From: Paulinella micropora
Lineage: Eukaryota; Cercozoa; Imbricatea; Euglyphida
DNA: 48,391 nt
Reading direction: 5' to 3'
NCBI GenBank assembly: GCA_009731375.1
Contig: BJOX01000139.1
Location: 309,397 to 357,787 of the forward strand
Both the position numbers and the translations under genes were made by a program. Positions 27,421 to 36,865 of the stretch are shown piece after piece; positions within the stretch are counted from its first letter, which is position 1; the number at the start of each line of letters is the position of its first letter. The notes below the pieces were generated by a model. It saw only the letters and a list, made by a program, of their open reading frames with translations, did not search any database and was not told the DNA's origin.

Positions 27421-27923
27421 TGTCGCCGGCTGACGCGAGGGCGGGGCCCCTTGTGTATGTGGCTAACCGGCGGTGGTGCGGGAGGTAACATAGGGGGTGG
27501 TAAGGGCGGTGGTGAGTAGATGGGCATGGTAAATTGTGGTGCCTGGTAAGTATGAGGTGGTGATGTCAAGCCCACCGGTGGTGGAGAATGAAAGCCCGAA
27601 GTGGATTGTTGGGCATATGGGATAGGGCTACCCCCCGCTGGAGAAGATGTAGATGCGTATGGGTTTGGAGAATGTCGCGGCCCCTGGCCCCAATACGGGT
27701 TCGCGGAGCTCGATGAGCTCGACGACGATGACCAGTATGGGTTAGGTGAACTCGAGGGGGATCTCTGATAGGAGCTGGACCCCGTATAAGAGTGGTCTCC
27801 CCATGAGGTGGATGTGACGAAGGACAGTATGTCGAACGGTGGTTCGTTCGCCTTGGCCTGATGATCCGGCAACGACAATCCCACAGCCTGCATTGCTTGC
27901 AGCAGGATGTTTGCTCTCCGCAT
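27342..27923 (-). pseudogene. gypsy Gag-like Ser/Pro/Tyr-rich region
   Basis: Low-complexity segment with NPYW-type repeats, a run of nine Ser, and Pro-rich stretches, ending in basic residues. It is in frame with the segment before it (across the TAG at 27957). It is linked to the next segment by a one-base shift at a run of eight A on the coding strand (27414-27421 on plus). Confidence 0.6.
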
Positions 27924-27956
27924 ACGTTGGTCCTTGTCAGATTTAGGACCGAATAT

Positions 27957-28430
27957 CTACTTCACAAAATTTGCATCCCACGCGGATACTTCGACCAACC
28001 GATCAACGCGAAAGCTCTGAAGCGAGAAAGCTCGGTCATCGGCATCTTGTGCCTGTGACAAGACGTTTCGAATGTATCTCTCCCCTGATGTTCGACCTTT
28101 GGTGGTTGTTGCTCTAGAGATGCCCTTGAGGACTGCCACTAGTAACATCGCCAGATCGGCTCGAACAAGGGGCGTGATCAACTTTTGTGGAAGATCCACG
28201 ATTTCGTTGTGGGGAACATCGGCCTCCCACATACGTTGGGCCATTGCCGACACAAGGTCCGCGACTATGACAGGGTCGTAAATGAAACCCCAATTGGGTC
28301 CCCTGACAAATTGTTCAAGCAGGTGATGAGGTCGCATGGGAGGCTTCAAGTGTCCCCCTTGGATCAATCGACCCGCTTCCTCGTCCCATTGTGGCCACTT
28401 ACGGGTTAGCAAGTCTTGGGAAGCCCACCG
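27957..28430 (-). pseudogene. gypsy Gag-like segment split by the copia insertion
   Basis: The frame that begins upstream at 37431-37385 is cut by the copia element and resumes at 28430, in the same frame once one copy of the CACCG duplication is discounted. About 158 codons follow to TAG at 27957-27959. The sequence is helix-rich and typical of a capsid-like region, but no motif is diagnostic. After the TAG the same frame stays open through 27923, so the stop interrupts a longer polyprotein. Confidence 0.6.
28426..28430. repeat. target-site duplication of the copia element, left copy
   Basis: CACCG directly before the 5' LTR; identical to 37385-37389 directly after the 3' LTR. Five bases is the usual duplication for Ty1/copia integrases. 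The final G also precedes the 3' LTR, so the boundary could shift by one base. Confidence 0.85.
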
Positions 28431-28949
28431 CGTCGGAGATATACCGTTACCGGGAATATCCGTTACCAAATTTGTCTTCAGTGGCAAATTCACGTAAACT
28501 TATTCTCGACCGGTCCTCCTTGCTAATTACCTATGTAATACCATTTTTGCTTACAAGTATACTTGAGTTGTACAATACATCTTGTCTAGACATTCTTGAA
28601 TCATCTAGAATAGGCAAGGTCCCCGTCGGGACCTATGTAGGCCAGCCAATTGTAGAACGGATAGCTTAGATGGAACGGATAGGTTTCGTAGCTAGGGTGC
28701 TCAAGCAGCACAGTCTGTACCTCAGAATTAAAAGGTAACCACACTGCATAAGTGAACTGTAAACACTTGGACAATAATAACGGATTAGTAATACTGGGAC
28801 GCTAGTATTGACTAGTTATTGAATATAGAGAGTGGTCAATTGCCTCACGGCATTGCCCACCCTCTGCGCTTTATAACCTTTTATTCCGGCAAGTACCGTT
28901 GCCCGTCAGCTAGTGGGTCTTCCGGCTCGGAAGATTTACAACTCTGTCG
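28431..28949 (+). repeat. 5' LTR of the copia element
   Basis: 519 bases. A TATA-like TTTATAA lies at 28870-28876, placing the likely transcription start near 28900, about 50 bases before the Gag ATG. The ends form an imperfect inverted pair, CGTCGGAG and CTCTGTCG (six of eight match). Confidence 0.93.
28870..28876 (+). promoter_or_regulatory. TATA-like element in the copia LTR
   Basis: TTTATAA in an otherwise mixed-composition LTR, about 80 bases upstream of the Gag start; repeated at 37305-37311 in the 3' LTR. Confidence 0.45.
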
Positions 28950-28953
28950 GTTA

Positions 28954-31482
28954 ATGAGCCTTGTTCGCGAGAAGACGGGCAAGAAGAACCTTACAAACAG
29001 CATTCCTGAGCTTGAGCAGGTCTTTGAAGACCGATATCAAACTTGGGAGTTCACGTTTAAGATGGTAGCGACCTCTGAGAGCTCACAGCTAGGAGACATA
29101 GTCAGTTTCATTGCAAAGCATCCAGAGAAAGTTGAAGAGAAATACCCATGGGATGAGTCTGCATTTAGTGTAGATGAACAGTACAGTGCAGAGTCAGACA
29201 CTAGTGATAGTGACTCAGCAGCTCGTACAGAACTTAAGACTCATGCAACATCATCAGACGCTGAGGCCTCTATGCCAAAAGAGAGCCAAGATGCACGAAT
29301 AAGACCGAAAGAACGAAGTAAGTCTAAGAAAGAAAGAAGATCGAGAAGACGTAGGTTAAAGGAACGCAAGGAACACGCAAAGGCCATGCGCAAGCTAAGC
29401 CTTTATGTTTCCGTTGCCTTCAAGCATCCAACACTCATAGCTTTATGCATGACTGTCTCGGATGGCAACCCTATACGCATGTTGGTGCTTGTTAAGCGCC
29501 GGTATGGGGGTGCCAACGCAGCAGGAATGATAAAGCGTATGCTTGTTTTTATTTCATCCTACCCAAGAGGGGACATTGAGTTGTGGTTGGACAGAAATAG
29601 GTATCTTGAAGAATGTATTCAGCGCGACTACGGAGGTAAAATACCCGATGAATTCTTTTCTTCTTTTCTCTTGATGAAGTTCAAGAAGCATACAGTATTC
29701 GCGGGGTTGGATACAATGGTATACCAACTCGGTCGCGAGGACCGACTGAACCACCGTGAGGTGGAGAGAGTCATTCGCCAAGTCTGGCAAAATTTTCGTC
29801 TGAATTCTGGTCCGGAATCTCGGGTAAACCTGACTAGGCAAATGACACACAAACCCAACACAACCACACTCATTCGCAGACCGGCACAAGGTACGTTTGT
29901 AGCTAAAGAGAGCGAGGGTGAGGAAGAGAAGGGTGGTTGCTACAAGTGTGGGGCAAAGGACCATTGGCGCGCGACGTGCCCAAAATTGCCTTGCACACGG
30001 TGCAAGGGCAAAAAGCACAATCGTGCTCGATGTCCTCGTGCGAACACAATGGTGTTAGCACAGGGTGAGGACAACGGGAGAGTTAGTCCGGATGACGAGA
30101 GAGTTACCGTGCTAGAAGACGTAGCTATAGATCATGCGGATAGTCTAGAGGGAGTGGGAGAGGAAGAGCAAGGTGAAGAGGAAGACGTTGATTTGTTTGA
30201 GGGAACTGTGTTTGTTTTGCATGGTGGTGGTGGTGAGGATGTTGAGGAGAGTGATGAAGATGGTGATGCACCTGCTCCACCTCCTATCATACTATTGCCT
30301 GCCCCCACATCATCAACTCGCAACATCGAAACAAAATCTCGTACACCAGTGCAGGGAGTAGAGAGGGCGAATGTGGTGAGAACTATTTCATTGCCTTCAC
30401 TGCCTACACCTATTGCTGCGGTGCCATCACTGCTCATGCCTCCACCCCCACAGAGAGAGAACAAAAACAAACAAAAACCAACACCAAACCAAGACAGGAT
30501 TGTCACAAAAACATTGGTAGGTAGGGAGATAGTTGCAGCTGCACCTGCACTGACCAACACTCCACGTCCACCACACCAACCAACAAAGAGAGAAAGAGAG
30601 AAGAAAATCACTCAACCAGTTCCACAAACAACCACAGCACCCAAAACAACAAACAAGGATAGACAGCCCGAGAAAATTTCGTGCAACAAGCAATGCTGCG
30701 GGAAAACTTCACGGGGTAAACCTTGCAAAGTTCGTTTAGGGGCCCATCTGTTCGGGTCACCTCAAAGAATGGCAGATAGGCTAATCTATGATGACTATTG
30801 TGGCTATCATGCGAGACAGAGTGCCTTTTTTCCGTTCATAGACTTAGAACAGAGCGCAACAGACAGACCACCAGCAGTTGTCAATTATCCAAACGAAAAA
30901 AAGTTACGGGAAATAGCGAAAGAATTTCTCGATATGTTCGGTAATTTACGCTGTGTAGCTGAGGGAGAGGACTGGAATTATCAACCCCCTCCTTGGGTTG
31001 CTGATCCTACCTCCTCAGCTACACTAAACACACTGACTTGGAGGTTTGTAGGTGACCTCCCACAGACCGGTCGCGGCGCCCCGGGAACTTCCCAGACCGA
31101 CCTAGCTTCAAGTTTTGACGCTGCGTCTCCGCGCAGCAGGTCTGCCCTCAGCGTCCCTGAGGAAGAGGAACCGGTAAGCACCCCCTCCTCCACTTCTACC
31201 ATCATACCACCTTCTGTCGTTTCACCTTACAGATTAGTCTCGAGCATTGACATGCAGACAGTTGGAGAGATAGCTAGTGAGTTGAAAAGGTCAGGGGGAG
31301 TATGGGATGAGAGGAGAGTGATCGAGGTAGGAGGAACGATAGACGAATACTTGACTGATGTGATGAGAGCGATTGAGCTAGTGACTGTGACTCACAACAC
31401 AAGACATACCACTAGCCCATACTCCACCCAACACGACAACAAGCATTTCACTCCAACTACACCTGACACACCCGAACGATGA
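28954..31482 (+). CDS. gag: copia Gag protein with two zinc knuckles and a second Cys/His motif
   Basis: 842 codons from the ATG at 28954, chosen because the longer frame to 28819 starts inside the LTR upstream of its TATA. Gag forms the particle that packages element RNA. The N-terminal half has a basic region (SKSKKERRSRRRR) and a helical capsid-like part. Two CCHC knuckles (C-x2-C-x4-H-x4-C) begin at residue 329. A long acidic then Pro-rich linker leads to a Cys/His cluster at residues 577-619 (CNKQCCGKTSRGKPC ... YCGYH), which looks like a separate small zinc module. The final 200 residues are unassigned. The frame is intact to TGA 31480-31482. Confidence 0.85.
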   Translation: MSLVREKTGKKNLTNSIPELEQVFEDRYQTWEFTFKMVATSESSQLGDIVSFIAKHPEKVEEKYPWDESAFSVDEQYSAESDTSDSDSAARTELKTHATSSDAEASMPKESQDARIRPKERSKSKKERRSRRRRLKERKEHAKAMRKLSLYVSVAFKHPTLIALCMTVSDGNPIRMLVLVKRRYGGANAAGMIKRMLVFISSYPRGDIELWLDRNRYLEECIQRDYGGKIPDEFFSSFLLMKFKKHTVFAGLDTMVYQLGREDRLNHREVERVIRQVWQNFRLNSGPESRVNLTRQMTHKPNTTTLIRRPAQGTFVAKESEGEEEKGGCYKCGAKDHWRATCPKLPCTRCKGKKHNRARCPRANTMVLAQGEDNGRVSPDDERVTVLEDVAIDHADSLEGVGEEEQGEEEDVDLFEGTVFVLHGGGGEDVEESDEDGDAPAPPPIILLPAPTSSTRNIETKSRTPVQGVERANVVRTISLPSLPTPIAAVPSLLMPPPPQRENKNKQKPTPNQDRIVTKTLVGREIVAAAPALTNTPRPPHQPTKREREKKITQPVPQTTTAPKTTNKDRQPEKISCNKQCCGKTSRGKPCKVRLGAHLFGSPQRMADRLIYDDYCGYHARQSAFFPFIDLEQSATDRPPAVVNYPNEKKLREIAKEFLDMFGNLRCVAEGEDWNYQPPPWVADPTSSATLNTLTWRFVGDLPQTGRGAPGTSQTDLASSFDAASPRSRSALSVPEEEEPVSTPSSTSTIIPPSVVSPYRLVSSIDMQTVGEIASELKRSGGVWDERRVIEVGGTIDEYLTDVMRAIELVTVTHNTRHTTSPYSTQHDNKHFTPTTPDTPER

Positions 31483-31695
31483 TGGGATAGAGGTAAGACT
31501 AGATCCCACAGGTAGTTGTTGAGGTGACAGTTCCTCAGGAACTGATCACAGGTGCGTCTAGAGAGAGAATCAGTCAGTTAGACAGACAGGTAAGAGAAGT
31601 AACAACTAACCTGCAGGAAGAACTGAAAGGACAGATTCAGACTGGGATGCCTGATAGACTATGACCCAAACGACTCTGATGACGTCCCTGAGCTC
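31483..31695 (+). other. copia gag-pol junction, frame unclear
   Basis: Short protein-like stretches occur in different frames (for example a 51-codon piece at 31519-31671, VVVEVTVPQ...). The protein-like reading changes frame about three times in 213 bases. GTAAGA occurs at 31491 and 31605. Either decay, sequence errors or an RNA-level event is needed to join gag to pol. Confidence 0.5.
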
Positions 31696-32256
31696 ATGTC
31701 ATCAGAGCCGTCTGAGTCCTCTGAGTCTGAAGAAGAAGAACAGACGAAAAAGAAAAGAAAGAAGACGAAGTTGAAGAAGAAGAAGAAGAAAGACAAGAAA
31801 AACAAATCAAAGAAGAAACAGGACTCCACCACAGTCATGGCACATAGTAAGCTAGTAAAGAGCAAGCATGTGTATCAAGATAGTGGTGCGACACAGTATG
31901 TCTGTCACGACGACACGATGATGAAAGAACTGAAGAAGATCAGTAAGGTAACATTCAATACAGGGAATGGAACGAGAGTGATAAGAGAGGCAGGGTTGAT
32001 GTGTGTAGCAAGAGTAGATGGAGAGGGGCGAATGCATAAAATTTGCAAGAGTGCCTACTATGATCCACTCATGCCAATCAACGTTGCACCCACTGGCCCG
32101 ATGGACCATTTCCATCACAGAGCAGTACTCCATCAAAATGGACAGATGTTCATCTTGAAGGGGGCACTGCCTGTGAAGGAAAAGGACATACTTGTCAGGG
32201 GGAGGCTAACTAAGCCTTGCTGTACAGATGGGATAGCCATAAGGATAGTAAGTTAG
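31660..32256 (+). CDS. pol: copia pol: acidic/Lys-rich linker and protease
   Basis: The frame is open from about 31660, with an internal Met at 31696. A Ser/Glu-rich stretch and a Lys-rich stretch (possible nuclear import signal) precede the aspartic protease, whose active site is DSGAT at 31879-31893, in the copia setting VYQDSGATQYVCHD. The frame ends at TAG 32254-32256, preceded by the perfect donor-like GTAAGT. The same frame reopens into integrase. Confidence 0.8.
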   Translation, partial: YDPNDSDDVPELMSSEPSESSESEEEEQTKKKRKKTKLKKKKKKDKKNKSKKKQDSTTVMAHSKLVKSKHVYQDSGATQYVCHDDTMMKELKKISKVTFNTGNGTRVIREAGLMCVARVDGEGRMHKICKSAYYDPLMPINVAPTGPMDHFHHRAVLHQNGQMFILKGALPVKEKDILVRGRLTKPCCTDGIAIRIVS

Positions 32257-32283
32257 ATCCTAAGTGTCGTTTCACACCTAAGG

Positions 32284-33672
32284 GTGCGCCTGAGAGAGAG
32301 AGGGAGGCGGGGCAACAGGGTGGGAGAACCCAAGCATAAATCCACACCCTCAGACAATAAAGGGACAATAGTAACAGCAAAAGAGAGTAAAGTGAGTATT
32401 AATTCATCTAAACTAATAATAAAGAATGCTGTTCTGTTTGTTAAGTACCCTTCTACTGTCAAGAGAGTGAGAGTGCTGCCTGTTCGTATAGTGCATGCTA
32501 TGGCGGGTCATGTAAGCTGGGAGCGGACTAAAGCTTTAGCTGACGCCGTAGGCATTAAGCTAGTAGGTAGAGATGGTAGTTTAGAGAGTGCAAAACAAGA
32601 ATGTAGAATGTGTGAGCCATGCATGATTGCCAAAGCCAGCGTGTTGCCTCGATTTGCTTCCAATCATTTGCCGAGAGCAGAGAGAGTGAGAGAGATGCTG
32701 CATTGCGACACCCAAGGCCCGTGGAGAGTCATGTCACGGGAAGGTAGAAGGTATAAATTCACGGTTATGGACGATTTCTCGGGTTATGCTCTTGATTTCT
32801 ACTTAAGACATAAACATGAATTTATATCTTGCATACATAAAGCGATAGCGTTGATTGAGAGACAGACAGAGAGTAAAGTTAAAGTTGTAGTTTGCGACCA
32901 GGAATTCACGGCACCAAGAGAGATCAGTGCGAAGTATAGTGACATAATATGGAAAGATGCAGCCACTGCTGATAAAGATGGTAATGCGAGAGCTGAAAGA
33001 ATAAACGGGGTGACGGGGGGGCCTGCTCGCGCACTTAGGCAGCATGTTCGATTTCCTCCCAACTTCTGGGCAGAAATGGAACATACAGCCACAGTGCTAT
33101 ATAATATATTACCTATTACCAAAGGACAACATAAGGGCACGTCGCCTTACCAATTACTCTTCAAACGAGCACCACCCTTGCATCAATTACGTCCAATTGG
33201 TTGCATGGGAGTGATGCACGTAGGAAAGGTAAATGGTAAAGGATCCATGCCCGGTAAGTTAGTAAAGTTAGTAGGATACGATATGCATCGCAATTTATAC
33301 AGAGTTTGGGATGGACAGAAAGTCTTGTCAGGCGTTAGAAATGTCCGTTTTGATCTTAGTAGGGTAGGTGAGTCGATAGAGCCTCAGGTAGCTTGGGAAG
33401 ATGCAACTGAGGGGGAGATAGACCCACAGCCAGAATTTAGCGATGAATTAGACCACAGCAACACACACGGGCTCTTAGACGCCGGGATAGCCGTAGGAAC
33501 TAGCCAGGCAGTCGACATAGAACCCAGTTCCACTGATAGTCCAGTTGCACCATTCCCTCACAGTCCTACCACTACACCGCACGTAGACAGGGAGGTAGAG
33601 GATAAGGTAGAGGCCAAGCTGAGACTGATCATGAACCTCATGAGGTTGATGCAGTCCAGGGGGAGCAAATAG
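32284..33672 (+). CDS. pol: copia pol: integrase
   Basis: The GAG-pre-integrase zinc-binding region (HAMAGH ... CRMCEPC) is at 32488-32619. The rve core follows with catalytic Asp codons at 32707 and 32896 and Glu at 32995 (spacings of 63 and 33 codons), then the KGTSPYQLLFKRAPP region of copia integrases and an acidic tail. In frame with the protease segment but separated by TAG. At the 3' end the protein-like reading moves by one base between 33604 and 33672 into the RT frame. Confidence 0.85.
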   Translation: MRLRERGRRGNRVGEPKHKSTPSDNKGTIVTAKESKVSINSSKLIIKNAVLFVKYPSTVKRVRVLPVRIVHAMAGHVSWERTKALADAVGIKLVGRDGSLESAKQECRMCEPCMIAKASVLPRFASNHLPRAERVREMLHCDTQGPWRVMSREGRRYKFTVMDDFSGYALDFYLRHKHEFISCIHKAIALIERQTESKVKVVVCDQEFTAPREISAKYSDIIWKDAATADKDGNARAERINGVTGGPARALRQHVRFPPNFWAEMEHTATVLYNILPITKGQHKGTSPYQLLFKRAPPLHQLRPIGCMGVMHVGKVNGKGSMPGKLVKLVGYDMHRNLYRVWDGQKVLSGVRNVRFDLSRVGESIEPQVAWEDATEGEIDPQPEFSDELDHSNTHGLLDAGIAVGTSQAVDIEPSSTDSPVAPFPHSPTTTPHVDREVEDKVEAKLRLIMNLMRLMQSRGSK

Positions 33673-33680
33673 ATGAGCGC

Positions 33681-35552
33681 ATGAGTATAGGGCCCTTGCC
33701 AATAGATATGAACAGCCCACACGCGCAACATGACCCCCCAACACAGTATGTAGAGGGTAAGGCCCCGACCAAGGGAGTAACATGGGAACAGAGCGACAGG
33801 ATAACAGAAGCGAACATAGTCAGCGGGAAGAGAGTGAGAAAGCAAGTAGATCTATACCGCACATCTGCACATCATGTTACAGCGATGATTGACATGGATG
33901 ATTGCATTTCACATGAAGAAGCGAGTGAGTGGATGTTTTACATACATTTGCCGCCAGACTTAGCCATAGAGGGTATGACACTCAAAGATCTACAGGCAGG
34001 GATAGATAGAGAGCTACGTTCTATAGCGGAGTTCAAGACCTACCAATGGGTAGACGAAAGCGAGGCTAGGAAAGCCGGAGTTAAGATAGTGGGATTGACT
34101 TGGGTGCATAAGGTAAAAACTGACCAAGATGGACTTCGGTTCGTCAAGTCACGTTTATCCTTAAGGGGAGACCAGTTGCAACCGGGTATAAGTTATAATC
34201 CTGAACAGTTATACGTGCCATGCGCCAACCACAGATCAGTTTTGCTGCTTTGCAAGTTGACAGTTGGCTATGGTAGGAGACTTTTCGGGGTAGACTTTAA
34301 AAACGCATATCTTAATGCCGACATGATTGACGCTATATGCTCGCCCACCACACGGTACATCCATGTTAGGGAGAGTAGGAAAGATATGGAAGGTCGTCAA
34401 GCATTATACGGCGCTCCCCAGACGGGGAAGCGGTGGTATGATATATTTTCCGGGCTTCTAAAAGAGTTAGGCTTTGTAACACTCCAATCTGACCCATGTA
34501 TGTTTATGGAGAAAGGAGTGAAGATAGGGGATGGAATAGTAGGCGTCTTCCATGTAGACGACCTCATTTTCATGGCTCCTAATAGGCAAGCCTATGACAG
34601 ATTTTGCGAGAAACTTGAGATGAACTTTCCCATCAAAAGACTCGGGTTGGCAAAAGAATTCAAGGGGATGGAAATTATTCAGACGAAGTCGGAAATTATC
34701 CTAAGTCAGCAAAGTTACGCTCGGAAAGTTGTGAAATTTTACGGGTATGAACACTGCAAGCCCAGCGCAACTCCAGGTTCAAAAACTGACCCTATGCCAA
34801 TGGACGCGCAAGCTAGACTTAGACAGTTCTCCATTCCACAGATAGTTGGGAGTTTACTCTTTTTGGCCAAGATGACTAGGCCGGATATTGAGGAAGCCCT
34901 CAATTCTGCAAGCGTTTTGCAGACAGTAGATGTGGGAAAGACTTATTCCAAGCTAGGGAAGATAATCCGATATCTGAAGAATGATAGAGTACTTAAGTTC
35001 AGTAAAACAGAACTTAGTGCGGGAGGGAAGGCAGGACCTATTGGACCCATGACAGTTTGGCCCGATGCGGCTCACAGGGTTTGTTTAAAGACGGGTAAAT
35101 CTCGTAGCGGGTATGTAGTCCTAGTAGGAGGGGATCCCGTGGCTTGGCTGTCCAAACGGCAGTCGAAAGTTGCCCTTTCATCGAATGACGCGGAAATTTT
35201 CGCTGCGAACGAGGCACTGAGGGAAGCTATGGCTATTCGCAACATGCGAAGTGAATTAGGCATTCCGGAGCCCAAACCATTCGAAGTTTACGAGGATAAC
35301 GCACAAACCATACTAGCCGCACAACGCGGGTTAGCCGGACCACGCACGAAACACTTGCCTTTGGAAGAACACTACCTACATGAGCTAGAACAGGAAGGCA
35401 TAGCTTTATTTAGGAAGATAGGTACTAAAGGTCAGTTAGGGGATGTTTTGACTAAGTATTTGCCCAAGGATCAAGCAGACATGTTGTTGGACGTGTTCTG
35501 CCCCGAATTGGATTTGGACGCGCTTAGAAAGATGGCGCTCTCGGACGAGTAG
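33681..35552 (+). CDS. pol: copia pol: reverse transcriptase (RVT_2) and RNase H
   Basis: 623 codons from the first Met; the frame is open further upstream to about 33604. Copia-type RT motifs: LTWVHKVKTDQDG, FGVDFKNAYLNAD, LYGAPQTGKRWYD and the catalytic FHVDDLIFM with the two Asp codons at 34557-34562. RNase H follows with WPDAAH, ALSSNDAEI and EDNAQTILAA, and the KHLPLEEHYL region near the end. No internal stop. The length and motif set are what a functional enzyme needs. Confidence 0.9.
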   Translation: MSIGPLPIDMNSPHAQHDPPTQYVEGKAPTKGVTWEQSDRITEANIVSGKRVRKQVDLYRTSAHHVTAMIDMDDCISHEEASEWMFYIHLPPDLAIEGMTLKDLQAGIDRELRSIAEFKTYQWVDESEARKAGVKIVGLTWVHKVKTDQDGLRFVKSRLSLRGDQLQPGISYNPEQLYVPCANHRSVLLLCKLTVGYGRRLFGVDFKNAYLNADMIDAICSPTTRYIHVRESRKDMEGRQALYGAPQTGKRWYDIFSGLLKELGFVTLQSDPCMFMEKGVKIGDGIVGVFHVDDLIFMAPNRQAYDRFCEKLEMNFPIKRLGLAKEFKGMEIIQTKSEIILSQQSYARKVVKFYGYEHCKPSATPGSKTDPMPMDAQARLRQFSIPQIVGSLLFLAKMTRPDIEEALNSASVLQTVDVGKTYSKLGKIIRYLKNDRVLKFSKTELSAGGKAGPIGPMTVWPDAAHRVCLKTGKSRSGYVVLVGGDPVAWLSKRQSKVALSSNDAEIFAANEALREAMAIRNMRSELGIPEPKPFEVYEDNAQTILAAQRGLAGPRTKHLPLEEHYLHELEQEGIALFRKIGTKGQLGDVLTKYLPKDQADMLLDVFCPELDLDALRKMALSDE

Positions 35553-36856
35553 GATAGACATAGCCTTAGTAGTAGGGGTTTAAGCCGATAATGACCAAGT
35601 CATTGGAGTAGTGACCGGAAATGAGTCCCAACACTCAATGTCGGTATCGCTTTACGTAATACGAGGGTCAACCTCGCTATTTGTTATATACCCAGCTTTC
35701 TAGGTCGTGTTTTGGCGCCTGGATCAGCCGACTCGGAAGTGGGCTGCGTCAACGACCGACTTAGTGCTTCTGGACACAAAGTCGTTAAGTAGCCTCCGGC
35801 TCTTAAGGATTTTGTATCCCAAAGCATTCTTGTAGCTTGCTAGGACTTGTCACCATGTTTATCTGTGCTTTTGGTTTGTCTTTGCCGTGCGCTACCCCTT
35901 TTTCCGTTGATAGGAACTTTAGGTAGTAGAGCATGGGACGGGCCAAGAACACAAGACAAAGTCCGGGGGATCAAGGCCCAGAAGCAAATGCAAATGCGGG
36001 ATTCGTTCGAGACCGGTTCGCGACAGTGAGCGCAAAGAAAACCACGCGTTCGGCCGGCAATTACCCTTCGAATTATATTATTTTCATATATATTTTTCCG
36101 ATAGGTACCCCTTGCCGGGGAAATGCTGCCGTTTTTATTTTTGCTAAGTCACGCATTAATATTATATCATATAAATAGTATTTTCTTTTATATCTCGATG
36201 TTCTATAACGACTGCGTTAATTTGGCATGATTATATTTCATATTGAATACTTTATATGCATTTGCCTTCATAACTTTTATTATATTATTCAATGCCACAT
36301 TTTATATGTTACTATGTGATGTCTATATCTATACTTCATATATATGGACATTATGATTATCATATAAGCATTAGGGATAGATAAATCATTAAATTTCACC
36401 GTAAATCGTATTAACTGATCAACATTTACTAAATCGACTTGTTGACTTATTATTTTTTTTTATTATATGTTATGTAATTCTCCGATGCAAGATCATACTT
36501 CAAGTTTCAGCCGGGATGGGCTCAACTTTTACCTTTTTCAATTTGAGAGGTTAGGTGAGAGTAGTTGTTAATCGTCTTCTCGTCAGAGAGGCCTTGCTTT
36601 ACCGTGGGACGCCAGCCTTGCATGTAATCTCATTGATATATGCATGCCGCGGTAAGTGGGGTAGCCACTTCTGACTCTATTTCTCAGAGAGAGTGAGGGT
36701 AAGTAATAACCTTCTTTGGGTCTGGCTTTTCACCGCCAACGTGAGTGATAGGGCATAGACATGTTAATTCATTTATGATCATAAGGTCCTTGGTGCGGAC
36801 TTAATAATAAACCATATTATTACTAAGCAGTCAAGGCGGATTAGTTTACGTTCTTT
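35553..36856 (+). other. copia 3' untranslated region
   Basis: About 1.3 kb between the RT/RNase H stop and the polypurine tract, increasingly AT-rich. No credible gene. Confidence 0.7.
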
Positions 36857-36865
36857 GAGGGGGAG
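36857..36865 (+). promoter_or_regulatory. polypurine tract for plus-strand priming
   Basis: GAGGGGGAG immediately upstream of the 3' LTR, the expected position for plus-strand DNA synthesis. Confidence 0.75.

Noticed and set aside
28819-28953. Upstream extension of the copia Gag frame into the LTR
   Set aside because: It would start before the likely TATA box and transcription start, so the ATG at 28954 is preferred.
29554-30693. Minus-strand frames opposite copia Gag
   Set aside because: Antisense shadows of an intact coding frame; low-complexity Ser/Phe/Val sequence.
31491-31523. Tiny intron GTAAGA...CACAG at the copia gag-pol junction
   Set aside because: The implied intron is under 30 bases, and the gag TGA lies before it, so splicing here would not join gag to pol.
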